Shown in pieces: positions 17,203 through 25,659 of a DNA stretch of 64,000 nt (the stretch's first letter is position 1; the number at the start of each line of letters is the position of its first letter). The notes under the pieces were generated by a model. It made no database searches. It worked only from the letters and a program-made list of their open reading frames with translations, and was not told the origin of the DNA. The stretch is from Shimia sp047124445 (GTDB taxonomy: Bacteria; Pseudomonadota; Alphaproteobacteria; Rhodobacterales; Rhodobacteraceae), in NCBI RefSeq assembly GCF_047124445.1, contig NZ_CP138921.1, positions 3,348,001-3,412,000 of the forward strand, in the 5' to 3' direction. The position numbers were made by a program, and so were the translations under genes.

Positions 17203-17789
17203 GCGCGCAGCATTTGTGTGGCACGGCGGGCGCGTTGTAGCGCGGTGACATGGGCGAGGATGGCAAAACCGGCGAGGCCCCAGAGGATGGCGGTGTCCCC
17301 GAGCAGGCCTGCGAGCAGCAGCATGGCACAGAGGTAGATCACGCGCTCCATCCGCTCAAAAAAGTCGGGCCAGTCGGTGTTGGACACGGGCATTTCGATG
17401 GCGGTGCGGGCTTTGGCGTAGGAGGTGATGACCGAGCCGGAGAAACAGGCCAGCGCCAGCGGCCAGGCGTCATGCATATGCGCCAGCGTGGCGAGCACAG
17501 CGAGTTCTTGGTAGCGGTCGACCATGGCGTCAAAATAGCCGCCTGCTTTGGTGGACATATTGCGGCGACGGGCCACTGCGCCGTCCAGCGCGTCAAAGAC
17601 AAAGGCCACGATCAAGGTTGCGCCATAAAGGGCGGGGGATTGGTGCCAGAGGTAGGCCAGCGATACGAGAAAAATCAGCACCAGACCAATGAAGGTGACC
17701 TGATTGGGCGTCAGGCGGGCTTTGACCAAAGGGGTGGCCATGGCTTCCCACAGCGGGTCGATGGTGGATTTCATCAGGCCATCAATCAT
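17178..17789 (-). CDS. CDP-alcohol phosphatidyltransferase, inositol-phosphate type
   Basis: A 203-residue membrane enzyme with the full CDP-alcohol motif: D66xxDG(69-70)xxAR(73-74)x8G83xxxD87xxxD91. After it come SYAKARTA (123-130) and ERMER (145-149), which resemble the SYTKARAE...ER.ER signature of phosphatidylinositol-phosphate and archaetidylinositol-phosphate synthases. These join CDP-lipid to inositol-1-phosphate. ATG 17789 follows GAAGGA; the frame runs further upstream into the kinase gene without a reason to start there. It is the last gene of the leftward operon that also encodes inositol-phosphate synthase and CdsA, so both substrates would be made locally. A phosphatidylglycerophosphate-type acceptor cannot be excluded. 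Confidence 0.85.
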   Translation of the reverse strand: MIDGLMKSTIDPLWEAMATPLVKARLTPNQVTFIGLVLIFLVSLAYLWHQSPALYGATLIVAFVFDALDGAVARRRNMSTKAGGYFDAMVDRYQELAVLATLAHMHDAWPLALACFSGSVITSYAKARTAIEMPVSNTDWPDFFERMERVIYLCAMLLLAGLLGDTAILWGLAGFAILAHVTALQRARRATQMLRAQDASSDE

Positions 17790-17800
17790 GGCGGTGTCCT

Positions 17801-19327
17801 TCAGGTGTAGCTGCGGATCGCGAGGCGGCGGATCTTGGCAAGTTGTTCGGCGCGGGCGGCGAGTTGGGCAGTGCGTGTTGGGTTGGGCGTGTAGCTGGCG
17901 GAGGTGCGGGTCTTGAGCGCGGCGGCGGCGTCGCACACGCTGCCCGCCCAGCCCATCAGCGGCGCGGCCAATGTGGCGGTGCCAAGCATCCCGGCGTGCC
18001 GAGCGGAGCAGACGCGGATGTCGCGGTTGAGCGCATCGGCAAGCGTTTGGGCAAACACTGGATCAGAAGCGACGCCGCCGACAATGGAGAGTGGGCCGGA
18101 GGTTTGAGCGCCTTTCTCGCGAGAGACTTTGGACATGGCCCAGCGGAGATTGAGCGCAACGCCTTCAATGGCAGCGCGGCGCAGGGCATTTTTGTCGTGG
18201 TGCAGGCTCAGGCCATGGAAGGTGCCGCGCAGGGCGGAGTTGTCCACCGGCACACGTTCGCCCGCGAGCCAGGGCAGGAAGAACGGGTCGTCATCCTGTG
18301 GCGTGCCGATGTCGGCAAAGCGGGTGTCTTTGGCGCCGTTGCCGGTGAGCTGGCAGATCCAGTCGAGCGCGGAACCGGCGTTTTCCTGGCTGGCGATCAG
18401 CAGGGGGCGGTATCCGAGACCGGAGGTGATGGTGGCGTAGGAATGCGCAACAGAAAGGCGGCGGTTGGGGAAGAACCCGGCGATCCAGGCGGAGGTGGCC
18501 ACGGAGATATGCAGCGCGCCGTCGGCCACTTCGCCGGAGCCTAATGCGGACGCCATGACATCCGAGGTGCCGCCCAAGACTTTGACCGTGGCGTCGAGGC
18601 CAAGCTCGGCGGCGGCCTGAGGCGTGAGGGTGCCCACGATGGTGTCGGCTTGGGTGATGGGCGCGAGTTTGGCGCGCTCGATGCCGGTGAGGGCGCAAAG
18701 CGCATCGGACCAGCCTTCACGGCCGGTGCGGCTGTCCATGACCCAACTGAGGTTGGCGCTTTCCGGGCTGGTGGTCATCTCTCCGGTGGCGCGGTGCACC
18801 AGCCAGTCTTTCACATCCACCATCCAGCGGGTTTTAGCGTAGATCTCTGGCTCCTGCTGCATCACCCAGAGCATTTTGGCGGTCGGGTCCATGCCGTTTT
18901 TGGCAGGCGCGCCATTGGCCAGACGCAGCCACTTGAGCAGGCGGGGCAGGTTGTAGCCATGTACCTCGGGGAAGCCGCCGGTCAGGGTTTTGCCCAAAGG
19001 GGCGGCGCGTTTGTCGAGCCATGTCAGACAGGGCCGCAGCGGCGTGCCATTTGCGTCGCAACAAACCAACCCGCAGAGTTGCGAGGAAAACACCAGTGCA
19101 GCGGCGCGTTTGGACAGGTCCGGCACTTCTTGGCGCAGCGTGGCCAGCGCATGGGCCAGCGCGCCCCACCAATCGTCGGGAGACTGTTCGGCGATGCCAC
19201 CGGTTTTTAAGACCAGTGGATAGCTTTCGGTGACGCGGGCCAAAACGGAGAGGCTGCTGTCCACCACGCCGACCTTCACGCCGGAGGTGCCAAAGTCGGC
19301 TGATATGACCAAATCGCCCTGTGTCAC
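17801..19327 (-). CDS. FGGY-family carbohydrate kinase
   Basis: A 508-residue cytoplasmic sugar/polyol kinase. The N-terminal phosphate loop DFGTSGVKVGVVD, SPDDWW, CLTWLDKRA, the GGTSDVMASALGSG region and SIVGGVASDPVFAQ near the C-terminus fit the FGGY fold, nearest to xylulokinase-like members. It lies 11 bp before the CDP-alcohol phosphatidyltransferase gene and is 107 bp after the glycosyltransferase gene. The substrate is unknown. In this operon it may phosphorylate a polyol used as lipid headgroup or feed sugar phosphate into inositol synthesis; both are inference. Confidence 0.85.
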   Translation of the reverse strand: MTQGDLVISADFGTSGVKVGVVDSSLSVLARVTESYPLVLKTGGIAEQSPDDWWGALAHALATLRQEVPDLSKRAAALVFSSQLCGLVCCDANGTPLRPCLTWLDKRAAPLGKTLTGGFPEVHGYNLPRLLKWLRLANGAPAKNGMDPTAKMLWVMQQEPEIYAKTRWMVDVKDWLVHRATGEMTTSPESANLSWVMDSRTGREGWSDALCALTGIERAKLAPITQADTIVGTLTPQAAAELGLDATVKVLGGTSDVMASALGSGEVADGALHISVATSAWIAGFFPNRRLSVAHSYATITSGLGYRPLLIASQENAGSALDWICQLTGNGAKDTRFADIGTPQDDDPFFLPWLAGERVPVDNSALRGTFHGLSLHHDKNALRRAAIEGVALNLRWAMSKVSREKGAQTSGPLSIVGGVASDPVFAQTLADALNRDIRVCSARHAGMLGTATLAAPLMGWAGSVCDAAAALKTRTSASYTPNPTRTAQLAARAEQLAKIRRLAIRSYT

Positions 19328-19434
19328 TCAGCGCACCTCAAAAAACAGTCGTCATAAAATAGCGCCTTTCACAGGCAGAAGTCCTGAGTCCGGTGTGACA
19401 TGAGGCTGGCAAGTTTGGCAAGGGGCGGAACGCC

Positions 19435-20553
19435 TTAGGTAGGGGCGGCCAGAGCCTGTGCGTATAATTTCACGTATTCGGGGCCAACGGTGGCAACGTC
19501 AAATTCCATGGCGTGTTTGCTGGCCCATTTGGTCAGTTGGGCCCGTTTGTCGGGATCATTCGCCAGTTTGACGAGCGTCTGCGCCAGGGCGGCAGCGTCG
19601 CCGGGTGGCACCAGAAGGTCGGCGCCTGCGCCGGTCATCACGGTGGCAAAGCCCTCGTTGGCGGCGGCGACCGGCAGGGTGCCTGCGGCCATGGCCTCGA
19701 TCAGCACAAGGCCAAAGCTTTCGCCATGCAGCGCGGGGGCGGCAAGGACATCCGCAGAGGCGATCAGCGCTCGGGCCTCGGCATCGCCGGGCGGCGGTTG
19801 GAAGGTCACGCGGGGCAGGTTGGCCGCTTTGGCGCGCAGGGCGGATTCTTCTTCGCCTGTGCCTGCGATGATCAATTCGGCGTTGGGGACAGCTGCGGTC
19901 ACGGCGCGCCAAGCGTCCAGCAAAACAGACACGCCTTTGCGGGCTTCCAAGCGGCCCATGTAGACAACGCGGAAGGCCTCGGATGGGGAAGCGGCGTCTC
20001 CGGCAGCGCGCCACGCTGACAGGTCGATGGTCGGCGGCAAGATGGCGGGCAGCGGATTGGCACCGGCGGCCTCCCACTGGCGATACGGCGCCATGGAGGG
20101 GACCACCACGCGGCTGATCCGGCGGTTGAAGTAATGACCGACGCGGCGCAGGGCGGCGGACATCGGGTCAAAACCCGCGCCTTCTGGCAGAGTGGCGTGG
20201 AAGGTGGCGATGCTGGGCAGTTTGAGCGCGCGCCACATCTGCCACGGCAAAAGCGGGGTCCATGGCGTGTGCATGTGCACGACTTCCGCGCCCCAGTCGC
20301 GCAGCTCTGCGACAGCGGCTTTGAGTTCGCGGCGGGTGGCGCGGCTGACCTCGAAGCTGGTGCCATGGATCGACCAGGGGCGGGCGGTTCCAACTGTCAT
20401 CAGACCCTCTTCCGCATGCGCGGGGTCGCCGGGCGGGGCGACGATGCGCATCTCGTGGCCTTGGGTGCGACACCAAGCGGCAAGGTCACGGATATTGCTT
20501 TGCACCCCGCCGGGGCGGTCCATGGCATAGGGAGTTAGTTGCACAATCTTCAT
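19435..20553 (-). CDS. GT4 glycosyltransferase, PimA-like
   Basis: A 372-residue GT-B glycosyltransferase. The N-terminus MKIVQLTPYAMDRPGGVQS and the donor-site ESFGLVLIEAMAAGT closely resemble actinobacterial PimA, which transfers mannose to phosphatidylinositol, with the two glutamates of the retaining EX7E motif. There is no signal peptide; it would act at the cytoplasmic face of the inner membrane. Its ATG overlaps the stop of the upstream permease gene (ATGA). In an operon with inositol-phosphate synthase and a PIP-synthase-like enzyme, a (phospho)inositol lipid acceptor is likely; the sugar donor cannot be told. Confidence 0.85.
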   Translation of the reverse strand: MKIVQLTPYAMDRPGGVQSNIRDLAAWCRTQGHEMRIVAPPGDPAHAEEGLMTVGTARPWSIHGTSFEVSRATRRELKAAVAELRDWGAEVVHMHTPWTPLLPWQMWRALKLPSIATFHATLPEGAGFDPMSAALRRVGHYFNRRISRVVVPSMAPYRQWEAAGANPLPAILPPTIDLSAWRAAGDAASPSEAFRVVYMGRLEARKGVSVLLDAWRAVTAAVPNAELIIAGTGEEESALRAKAANLPRVTFQPPPGDAEARALIASADVLAAPALHGESFGLVLIEAMAAGTLPVAAANEGFATVMTGAGADLLVPPGDAAALAQTLVKLANDPDKRAQLTKWASKHAMEFDVATVGPEYVKLYAQALAAPT

Positions 20554-21698
20554 GGCAGGCTCCGTGTGGTGCGGCGCGGGCGTGGGAGGTAACCGGCTTG
20601 ATCCAGTTGTAGGAGCACGCCGAGGCCAAGCGCAAAGAGCGCGGGTAGTGTTGCCGCCATAATGGGGGGCACAACGCCATGGATGCCAAGTGCCCAGAAA
20701 ACTTTGACGGACACCACAGCGAGGTAGCCCACCGTGGCGAGTGCCAGCAGCTTGAAGGGTGACAAGCGGCGGCCTTGGGTGCCGAGGCTGGCGAGGCTCA
20801 CACCAAGGAAGGCAAAAATGCCGGGCAGAAAGATCGCAACCTTGCGCACGGCGAGCGCGGTGGCGGCGTCTGCGGCCGTGGGCGTGGCCTCAGACGTGTC
20901 GGTGGCGGCAATGGTGCGGGCGACATCGTTGGGCAGGTAGTAACCGTCGATGCCGTACCAGCGCAGCTTTTCGGCGGAGATATTCAGCGCGAGGTCAAGT
21001 TTGGGTTCCACCTCCGGTGATCCTCGAGTGGTGTCCCAGATGGTCACGTCTTTGAGGGTCCAGACATTTAACAAGCCGCGCGGGGTGGCGGTGTCTGCGT
21101 GTAAGACGTGGGTAAGTGCTGGCTGATCGATGCCGCCAAACAACATCAAGTCGCTGAGGTGGGCTTCTGGACCACGGGTGACAGTGGCGCGCAGGGCGCG
21201 GGTGTCGGTGAGCATCCATTGCGTGCCCACATCGGTGGTGTGATAGCGATTGCCATAATCGCCGAGATTGGCCGCGACTTGAGCCTTTACGGCGGCGGGG
21301 CGCAGCCAGTTTTCGCCGGCTATTTGCACGGTGCCCAACAGCAGGCCAGAGATCAGGAGCGCGGTCAGACGCAGGCTCGGGCTGGCACCAGAGGCGGCAA
21401 GCACCACATCGTCCAGCCGTTGGTGGCGCAAGAGGGTCACGACAAAGCCGCCCGCGACGCAGGCCATGGTGAGCAGGCGAGTGACAATGTCGGTGCTGCG
21501 GTAGCCCATGTAGGGGAACAAAACCTGCCACAGCGGGCTGTCCGTGGCCTCAGCGCGGGCGCGCACGGTGTCGAGCCACTTGGCGAGATCAATGGTCAGG
21601 GCCACGACCAGCAGGATGAACATCATGAAGCCAATGGCGGCGAGATCGCCGCGCACCATGGCGCGCACCGCAATACCTGTGTGCCGTCGCCAGCTCAT
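20550..21698 (-). CDS. LptF/LptG-family permease paralogue (second of pair)
   Basis: A 382-residue member of the YjgP/YjgQ (LptF/LptG) family: three N-terminal membrane segments, a periplasmic jelly-roll-like region of about 180 residues, then three C-terminal segments. ATG 21698 forms an ATGA overlap with the preceding permease; the longer upstream frame is not supported. LptF/LptG move lipopolysaccharide from the inner membrane with the LptB ATPase. No LptB, LptA or LptC is encoded here. The pair lies within a lipid-synthesis operon, which suggests export of that lipid rather than housekeeping LPS transport. Confidence 0.85.
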   Translation of the reverse strand: MSWRRHTGIAVRAMVRGDLAAIGFMMFILLVVALTIDLAKWLDTVRARAEATDSPLWQVLFPYMGYRSTDIVTRLLTMACVAGGFVVTLLRHQRLDDVVLAASGASPSLRLTALLISGLLLGTVQIAGENWLRPAAVKAQVAANLGDYGNRYHTTDVGTQWMLTDTRALRATVTRGPEAHLSDLMLFGGIDQPALTHVLHADTATPRGLLNVWTLKDVTIWDTTRGSPEVEPKLDLALNISAEKLRWYGIDGYYLPNDVARTIAATDTSEATPTAADAATALAVRKVAIFLPGIFAFLGVSLASLGTQGRRLSPFKLLALATVGYLAVVSVKVFWALGIHGVVPPIMAATLPALFALGLGVLLQLDQAGYLPRPRRTTRSLP

Positions 21699-22843
21699 GT
21701 GCGGCCTCGTTGCGGGGTCATCAGCGCCTCGCCGCGCCAGAGCAGATAGGCGAGCGGTGGGCCAAGGTAGAAGGTGAGGGCGAGCAGCAGGAGGGCCGGT
21801 GTTGGGATGATGGCGGACCATTCGGCCAACAAGGCGCGGCTGGCCACATCGACGGACATCATCAGTAGCGCGGCCAAGGGCAGGGCGGCATGGCGCCAGG
21901 GACCCGCGCCGCCGGCCAGCAAAGCCGCCAGCGCCAACAGCCCGGCCATGGGCACCATCAGCGCGCGGGTCACAAGGCGGATGAGTTGTGCTGGTTCGTT
22001 GGAGTTGAGGTCCAGCAGTTGCTCCGCGGCGGTGCGGGCGGTGTCTGGCGTGGGCAGGGCGTCGGCCATTTGAAAGGCAAAGCTGGCTTGGGCGGTTTTG
22101 AACCGGTTGAGCGGTTTGGTTTGGTCGCTCGGATAGGGCGCTTCGAGCACGGAGAGCGATTGCAGCGTGATCGTGTGGGTGTCGGCCGGGGCCGGGTCGG
22201 TGACCTGCCAGTCCTGCGATTGCGCAACCCGCCAGTTGCCGTTTTGATTTGGCTGAAACACAAACAGCTGGCCGCGAGACTGGGTTGCGTCTTGCGGTGG
22301 GGTGGCGATGAAAGTGGTGTCCCGGATGGTTTGCAGGGTGGTGTGATCGCTGCTGGTGTTGATGCGTGACAAAACGTGGTCTTTTTGCAGCTCGGCCAAG
22401 GCGAGGCGTTCGCCGTATTTGGCCATCGGCAGCAGAAGCCCGGCGTTCAGAAAGCTGAGCAGCCCGCCACAGGTGCCCAGTAGCAGCACAAAGGCGATCA
22501 CCCGGCCCCAGTGGATGCCAGCGGTGGCGAGGACCACCAGCTCGCCGCGATTGCGGGCGTCCTGCGTGGCAAAATAGGTGGCGATCAGCAGGCTGATGGC
22601 GAGGGCCAAGTCGAGGATCTCAGGTGCCTTGAAGCTGAGCAGATGCAGTACGTCGCGGGCGGTGCCGTCATACCGCAGGGCGTGCTCCATCAGGGTGGTG
22701 AAGCTTTCGGCGAGGAAAATCGCCTCGATCACCAGAAGCAGCAGCAACAGGCGCAAGATCAACGGCTTGCCCAACACGCGCACAATCGGCAGCCTTGGCA
22801 GGGGCAGCGCAAATTTGCGTGTGTGGGGGCTGTGTTGGCTCAT
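21695..22843 (-). CDS. LptF/LptG-family permease paralogue (first of pair)
   Basis: A 382-residue protein with the LptF/LptG plan: basic N-terminus, membrane segments at about 25-50, 70-90 and 105-130, a periplasmic region of about 170 residues, and three C-terminal segments. The cytoplasmic loop with RNRGELVVLATAGI is the coupling-helix region that contacts LptB in known LptF/LptG. It is 40 bp downstream of cdsA and overlaps the next permease by 4 bp, so the two probably form a heterodimer. Sequence divergence from the usual LptF suggests a specialised paralogue; the genome's essential pair should be elsewhere. Confidence 0.85.
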   Translation of the reverse strand: MSQHSPHTRKFALPLPRLPIVRVLGKPLILRLLLLLLVIEAIFLAESFTTLMEHALRYDGTARDVLHLLSFKAPEILDLALAISLLIATYFATQDARNRGELVVLATAGIHWGRVIAFVLLLGTCGGLLSFLNAGLLLPMAKYGERLALAELQKDHVLSRINTSSDHTTLQTIRDTTFIATPPQDATQSRGQLFVFQPNQNGNWRVAQSQDWQVTDPAPADTHTITLQSLSVLEAPYPSDQTKPLNRFKTAQASFAFQMADALPTPDTARTAAEQLLDLNSNEPAQLIRLVTRALMVPMAGLLALAALLAGGAGPWRHAALPLAALLMMSVDVASRALLAEWSAIIPTPALLLLALTFYLGPPLAYLLWRGEALMTPQRGRT

Positions 22844-22883
22844 GTGGCGAGTGTCTCTGCCAAGGCGGGGGCTGGCAAGTGTC

Positions 22884-23753
22884 TCACCACCATTGCGCCA
22901 CGGTATGCAGCGCGGTGATGCCCGCGCCGGCGGCGATCCAGCTGTCGAGACTGTCCAATAGGCCGCCCTGACGAGGCAGGACTTGCGGGTAGTCTTTCAC
23001 GCCGGCGATGCGTTTGTGGCGGGAGGCGGCGAGGTCGCCGACCACGGCGAGGATACCGACAAACAGCGCTGTGAGGGCGGTGGGCAAGAGCGGCAGGTCG
23101 AGGAAGGCGGCGGTGATCAGGGAGAGGGTCAGCAGGGCGAAGCCGCCGCCGAGAAGACCTTCGACGGTTTTGTTTGGGCTCAGGGTCGGGAAAGCTTTGG
23201 TGCGGCCCCACATGGCGCCGAAGAACAGCGCAAAGCTGTCGAAGATTTCCACCATCAGGTAGGTGGCGAGCAGGAGTGCGGCGAGGGCTGGGTCAACGGT
23301 GCCGGAGGCCAGCAGGCAGGCGGGTAGGATTGGGAAGACCAGCGATGACGCGACGGCTTTGCGCCGTCCAATGATCAGCCGGGCGAGTGCGATGAAGAAC
23401 AGGCCCAAGACGGCTAAACCGCCCCATTCAAACACCATGGCGGCAAAGGCCAATGCGCCCGCTGAAAGCCCGAGCGGGAGGGCGGTTTGTTTTGAGGGGA
23501 AGCGCACAAAGACAACTTCGTAACTGATGCGGGCCACGATTGCGGGCAGGGCAATCAACAGTGCGGTTTCCCCAAGCCAAAACAGCGCCGTCAGCATGGC
23601 AATCAAGGCGACCGCGGTGCCGAGTGTTTTGGCAAACTCCATCGCGTCTTTGCGGCGGGCTGGGATCATTGCGAGCACGGCAATGATGCCAAACCCAAAG
23701 GCGTAGATGGCGACAATAGCGGCTGTGACGTGAGGCAGAGTCAGGGCGGTCAT
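22884..23753 (-). CDS. cdsA: Phosphatidate cytidylyltransferase (CDP-lipid synthase)
   Basis: A 289-residue membrane enzyme with about eight hydrophobic segments. The CdsA signature is seen near the C-terminus as SRHKRIAGVKDYPQVLPRQG followed by GLLDSLDS, together with an upstream DSFALFFGAMWGRTKAFPTLSPNKT segment read in two pieces. It makes CDP-diacylglycerol (or a CDP-activated related lipid) from phosphatidic acid and CTP. ATG 23753 overlaps the SDR stop by 4 bp; the frame upstream lies inside the SDR gene. It is probably a second, pathway-specific copy feeding the CDP-alcohol phosphatidyltransferase of the same operon. Confidence 0.88.
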   Translation of the reverse strand: MTALTLPHVTAAIVAIYAFGFGIIAVLAMIPARRKDAMEFAKTLGTAVALIAMLTALFWLGETALLIALPAIVARISYEVVFVRFPSKQTALPLGLSAGALAFAAMVFEWGGLAVLGLFFIALARLIIGRRKAVASSLVFPILPACLLASGTVDPALAALLLATYLMVEIFDSFALFFGAMWGRTKAFPTLSPNKTVEGLLGGGFALLTLSLITAAFLDLPLLPTALTALFVGILAVVGDLAASRHKRIAGVKDYPQVLPRQGGLLDSLDSWIAAGAGITALHTVAQWW

Positions 23754-24547
23754 TTGGCCTCGTGTTTGCGGATGATCCGCCTCTGATGCCAGCGCAGGAT
23801 GGGCGAAATCAGGCTGCTGAGACCGTTCAGTAGCAGCATTTGCGGCCCGGGTGTGACCACCGGTTTGCCCGCTTCCATGCCTTTGATCAGCCGGCCAGCC
23901 ACATCCACTGGCTGCCACAAGCCGCCGCCTTCGGTGATCTCCTGGGTGGCGCTGGGCTTGGTGCGTTTTTCCGCCTCAAGCTGGGGCGTGTCGGTGTCCG
24001 GCGGGTAGATCAGCGTCACCGAGATGTTGGTGTTTTCCAACTCCAGATGCAGAATTTCCGCCAACCCGCGCAGGGCAAATTTGGAGGGCGCATAGGCACC
24101 ATAGCCGTAGATGCCAAAGAAGGCCGCACCCGAGGCGATCAGGCCAAAGCGTCCGCCGCCCGCCGCCGCCATCGGGCCGCGCAGGGTCTCGATGAAGGTG
24201 AGCGTGCCAAAATAGTTCACGTCCATATGGCGCTGGTGTTGTTCAAAGCTTTGCTCGCGGAACAGGCCCGGCTCGGCGATGCCCGCGCTGGCAATGGCCA
24301 TGTCAGGCGGGCCGATTTTGCGCACTGCTGCCTTTAGCGCTTCGACAAAGCTTGCGCGGTTGGCCACATCTACGGCGAAGACTTCAACTTCGATGTCCGG
24401 GGCCGCCTCTAGGAGCGCATCGCGGGCGGCCAAAAGTTTGGCAGCATCTCGGGCAAATAGCGCAAGGCTGTAGCCCTTGATTGCCAACTCCCAGGCGGCG
24501 GCAAAGCCGATGCCGCTGGAGCCGCCGGTTATGAAGGCGGCGGGCAT
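23750..24547 (-). CDS. SDR reductase resembling 3-ketosphinganine reductase
   Basis: A 265-residue short-chain dehydrogenase with cofactor motif TGGSSGIG (7-14), ARD at the NADPH-selecting strand end, N111, S139 and the catalytic Y152/K156. Residues 181-200 contain YPPDTDTP and RTKP, a combination characteristic of eukaryotic 3-ketodihydrosphingosine reductase (KDSR/Tsc10), as is SKFALRGLAE. The C-terminal tail is hydrophobic then basic, as for a membrane-associated enzyme. It would reduce 3-ketosphinganine to sphinganine, the step after the SPT-like enzyme of the same operon. Recognised from memory of the family; substrate not proven. Confidence 0.82.
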   Translation of the reverse strand: MPAAFITGGSSGIGFAAAWELAIKGYSLALFARDAAKLLAARDALLEAAPDIEVEVFAVDVANRASFVEALKAAVRKIGPPDMAIASAGIAEPGLFREQSFEQHQRHMDVNYFGTLTFIETLRGPMAAAGGGRFGLIASGAAFFGIYGYGAYAPSKFALRGLAEILHLELENTNISVTLIYPPDTDTPQLEAEKRTKPSATQEITEGGGLWQPVDVAGRLIKGMEAGKPVVTPGPQMLLLNGLSSLISPILRWHQRRIIRKHEAK

Positions 24548-25659
24548 CAGGCCTCGTCGTTCACAAAGCGCAGGACCACATCATGCGCGTCGGTGTCTTC
24601 GATCTGTTCCGGCGGGTGCTTGAACAAGAAGGCAGAGGCTTCGGAAATGGGGCCCGCCAAACCACGATCTTTTGCGATGCGCGCCAAACGGATGGCGACC
24701 AGCGCTTCGGCGGCGGCGTTGGGGCTGTCTTCCACATCCAGACGCACTTCGATGTTGGTGCGCGCGCCGCCAAACAGGCGGCCTTCGAGGCGCACATAAG
24801 CCACTTTGCGGTCTTTGAGCCACGGCACATAATCGGACGGGCCAATGCGAATGTCGTTCTCATCCAGTCGCTGCTCCATGGCGGATTGCACCGCCTCGGT
24901 CTTGCTTTCGCGCTTGTTGGTCAGACGGGCGTTTTCGCTCATGTTGAGGAAGTCGGTGTTGCCGCCCACGTTGAGTTGATAGGTGCGGTCGATCTCCACG
25001 CCGCGCATTTCCGCCAGATTGGCCAGGGTGCGGTGCAGGATGGTGGCGCCCATCTGTGCTTTGAAATCATCGCCAAGGATCGGAATGCCTGCGGCGCGGA
25101 ATTTCTCGGCCCAAACCGGATGGGAGGCGATGAACACGGGGATGCCGTTGACCACCGCCACGCCTGCGGCCAGCGCGCATTCGACGTAAAACTCCACTGC
25201 CTGTTGAGAACCCACCGGCAGGAAGATGATCATCACCTCAGCGTTAAGCTCTTTTAATTTGGTGACAATCTCGTCTTTGCTCAGCGGGGGCGCGTCCGAC
25301 AGGCGGAAGCTGCGGTCAGCCGGATTGGCCAGCATATGCGCCGCCACGCCATCCAGATCGGGGCCGCGCAGCACGGGGGCAGATTGATCCGCCAGATCGG
25401 TGTGGAATTGTTCAGTGCAGTTGGGTGCGGCAAAGGCGGCCTCACCCAGAGTTTTGCCAACCTTACGGCTGTCCACGTCAAATCCGGCCACCAGCTCTAC
25501 GTCGCCTGGCGTATAGCCAGCCAGCTCCGGAAAACTGACCCCCACGGCCTGATCACCCAAGGCCCGGCAGTAGGACACCCCCTGGATCAGCGAGCTGGCG
25601 CAGTTGCCAACGCCAACAATGACGGTGCGGATGGGGGAGGAGGCTGTGTCGTGGGTCAT
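24547..25659 (-). CDS. ino1: Inositol-3-phosphate synthase, short actinobacterial type
   Basis: A 370-residue NAD-dependent cyclase that converts glucose-6-phosphate to inositol phosphate. The N-terminal Rossmann motif VGVGNCASSLIQGV, the PNCT stretch, GDDFKAQMGATILHRTLA and LNVGGNTDFLNM fit the short actinobacterial/archaeal group rather than the ~530-residue eukaryotic form. Its ATG overlaps the stop of the DUF4833-like gene (ATGA), and its stop shares one base with the SDR start. Inositol synthesis is uncommon in proteobacteria; here it supplies the headgroup for the inositol-type phosphatidyltransferase at the end of the operon. Confidence 0.92.
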   Translation of the reverse strand: MTHDTASSPIRTVIVGVGNCASSLIQGVSYCRALGDQAVGVSFPELAGYTPGDVELVAGFDVDSRKVGKTLGEAAFAAPNCTEQFHTDLADQSAPVLRGPDLDGVAAHMLANPADRSFRLSDAPPLSKDEIVTKLKELNAEVMIIFLPVGSQQAVEFYVECALAAGVAVVNGIPVFIASHPVWAEKFRAAGIPILGDDFKAQMGATILHRTLANLAEMRGVEIDRTYQLNVGGNTDFLNMSENARLTNKRESKTEAVQSAMEQRLDENDIRIGPSDYVPWLKDRKVAYVRLEGRLFGGARTNIEVRLDVEDSPNAAAEALVAIRLARIAKDRGLAGPISEASAFLFKHPPEQIEDTDAHDVVLRFVNDEA

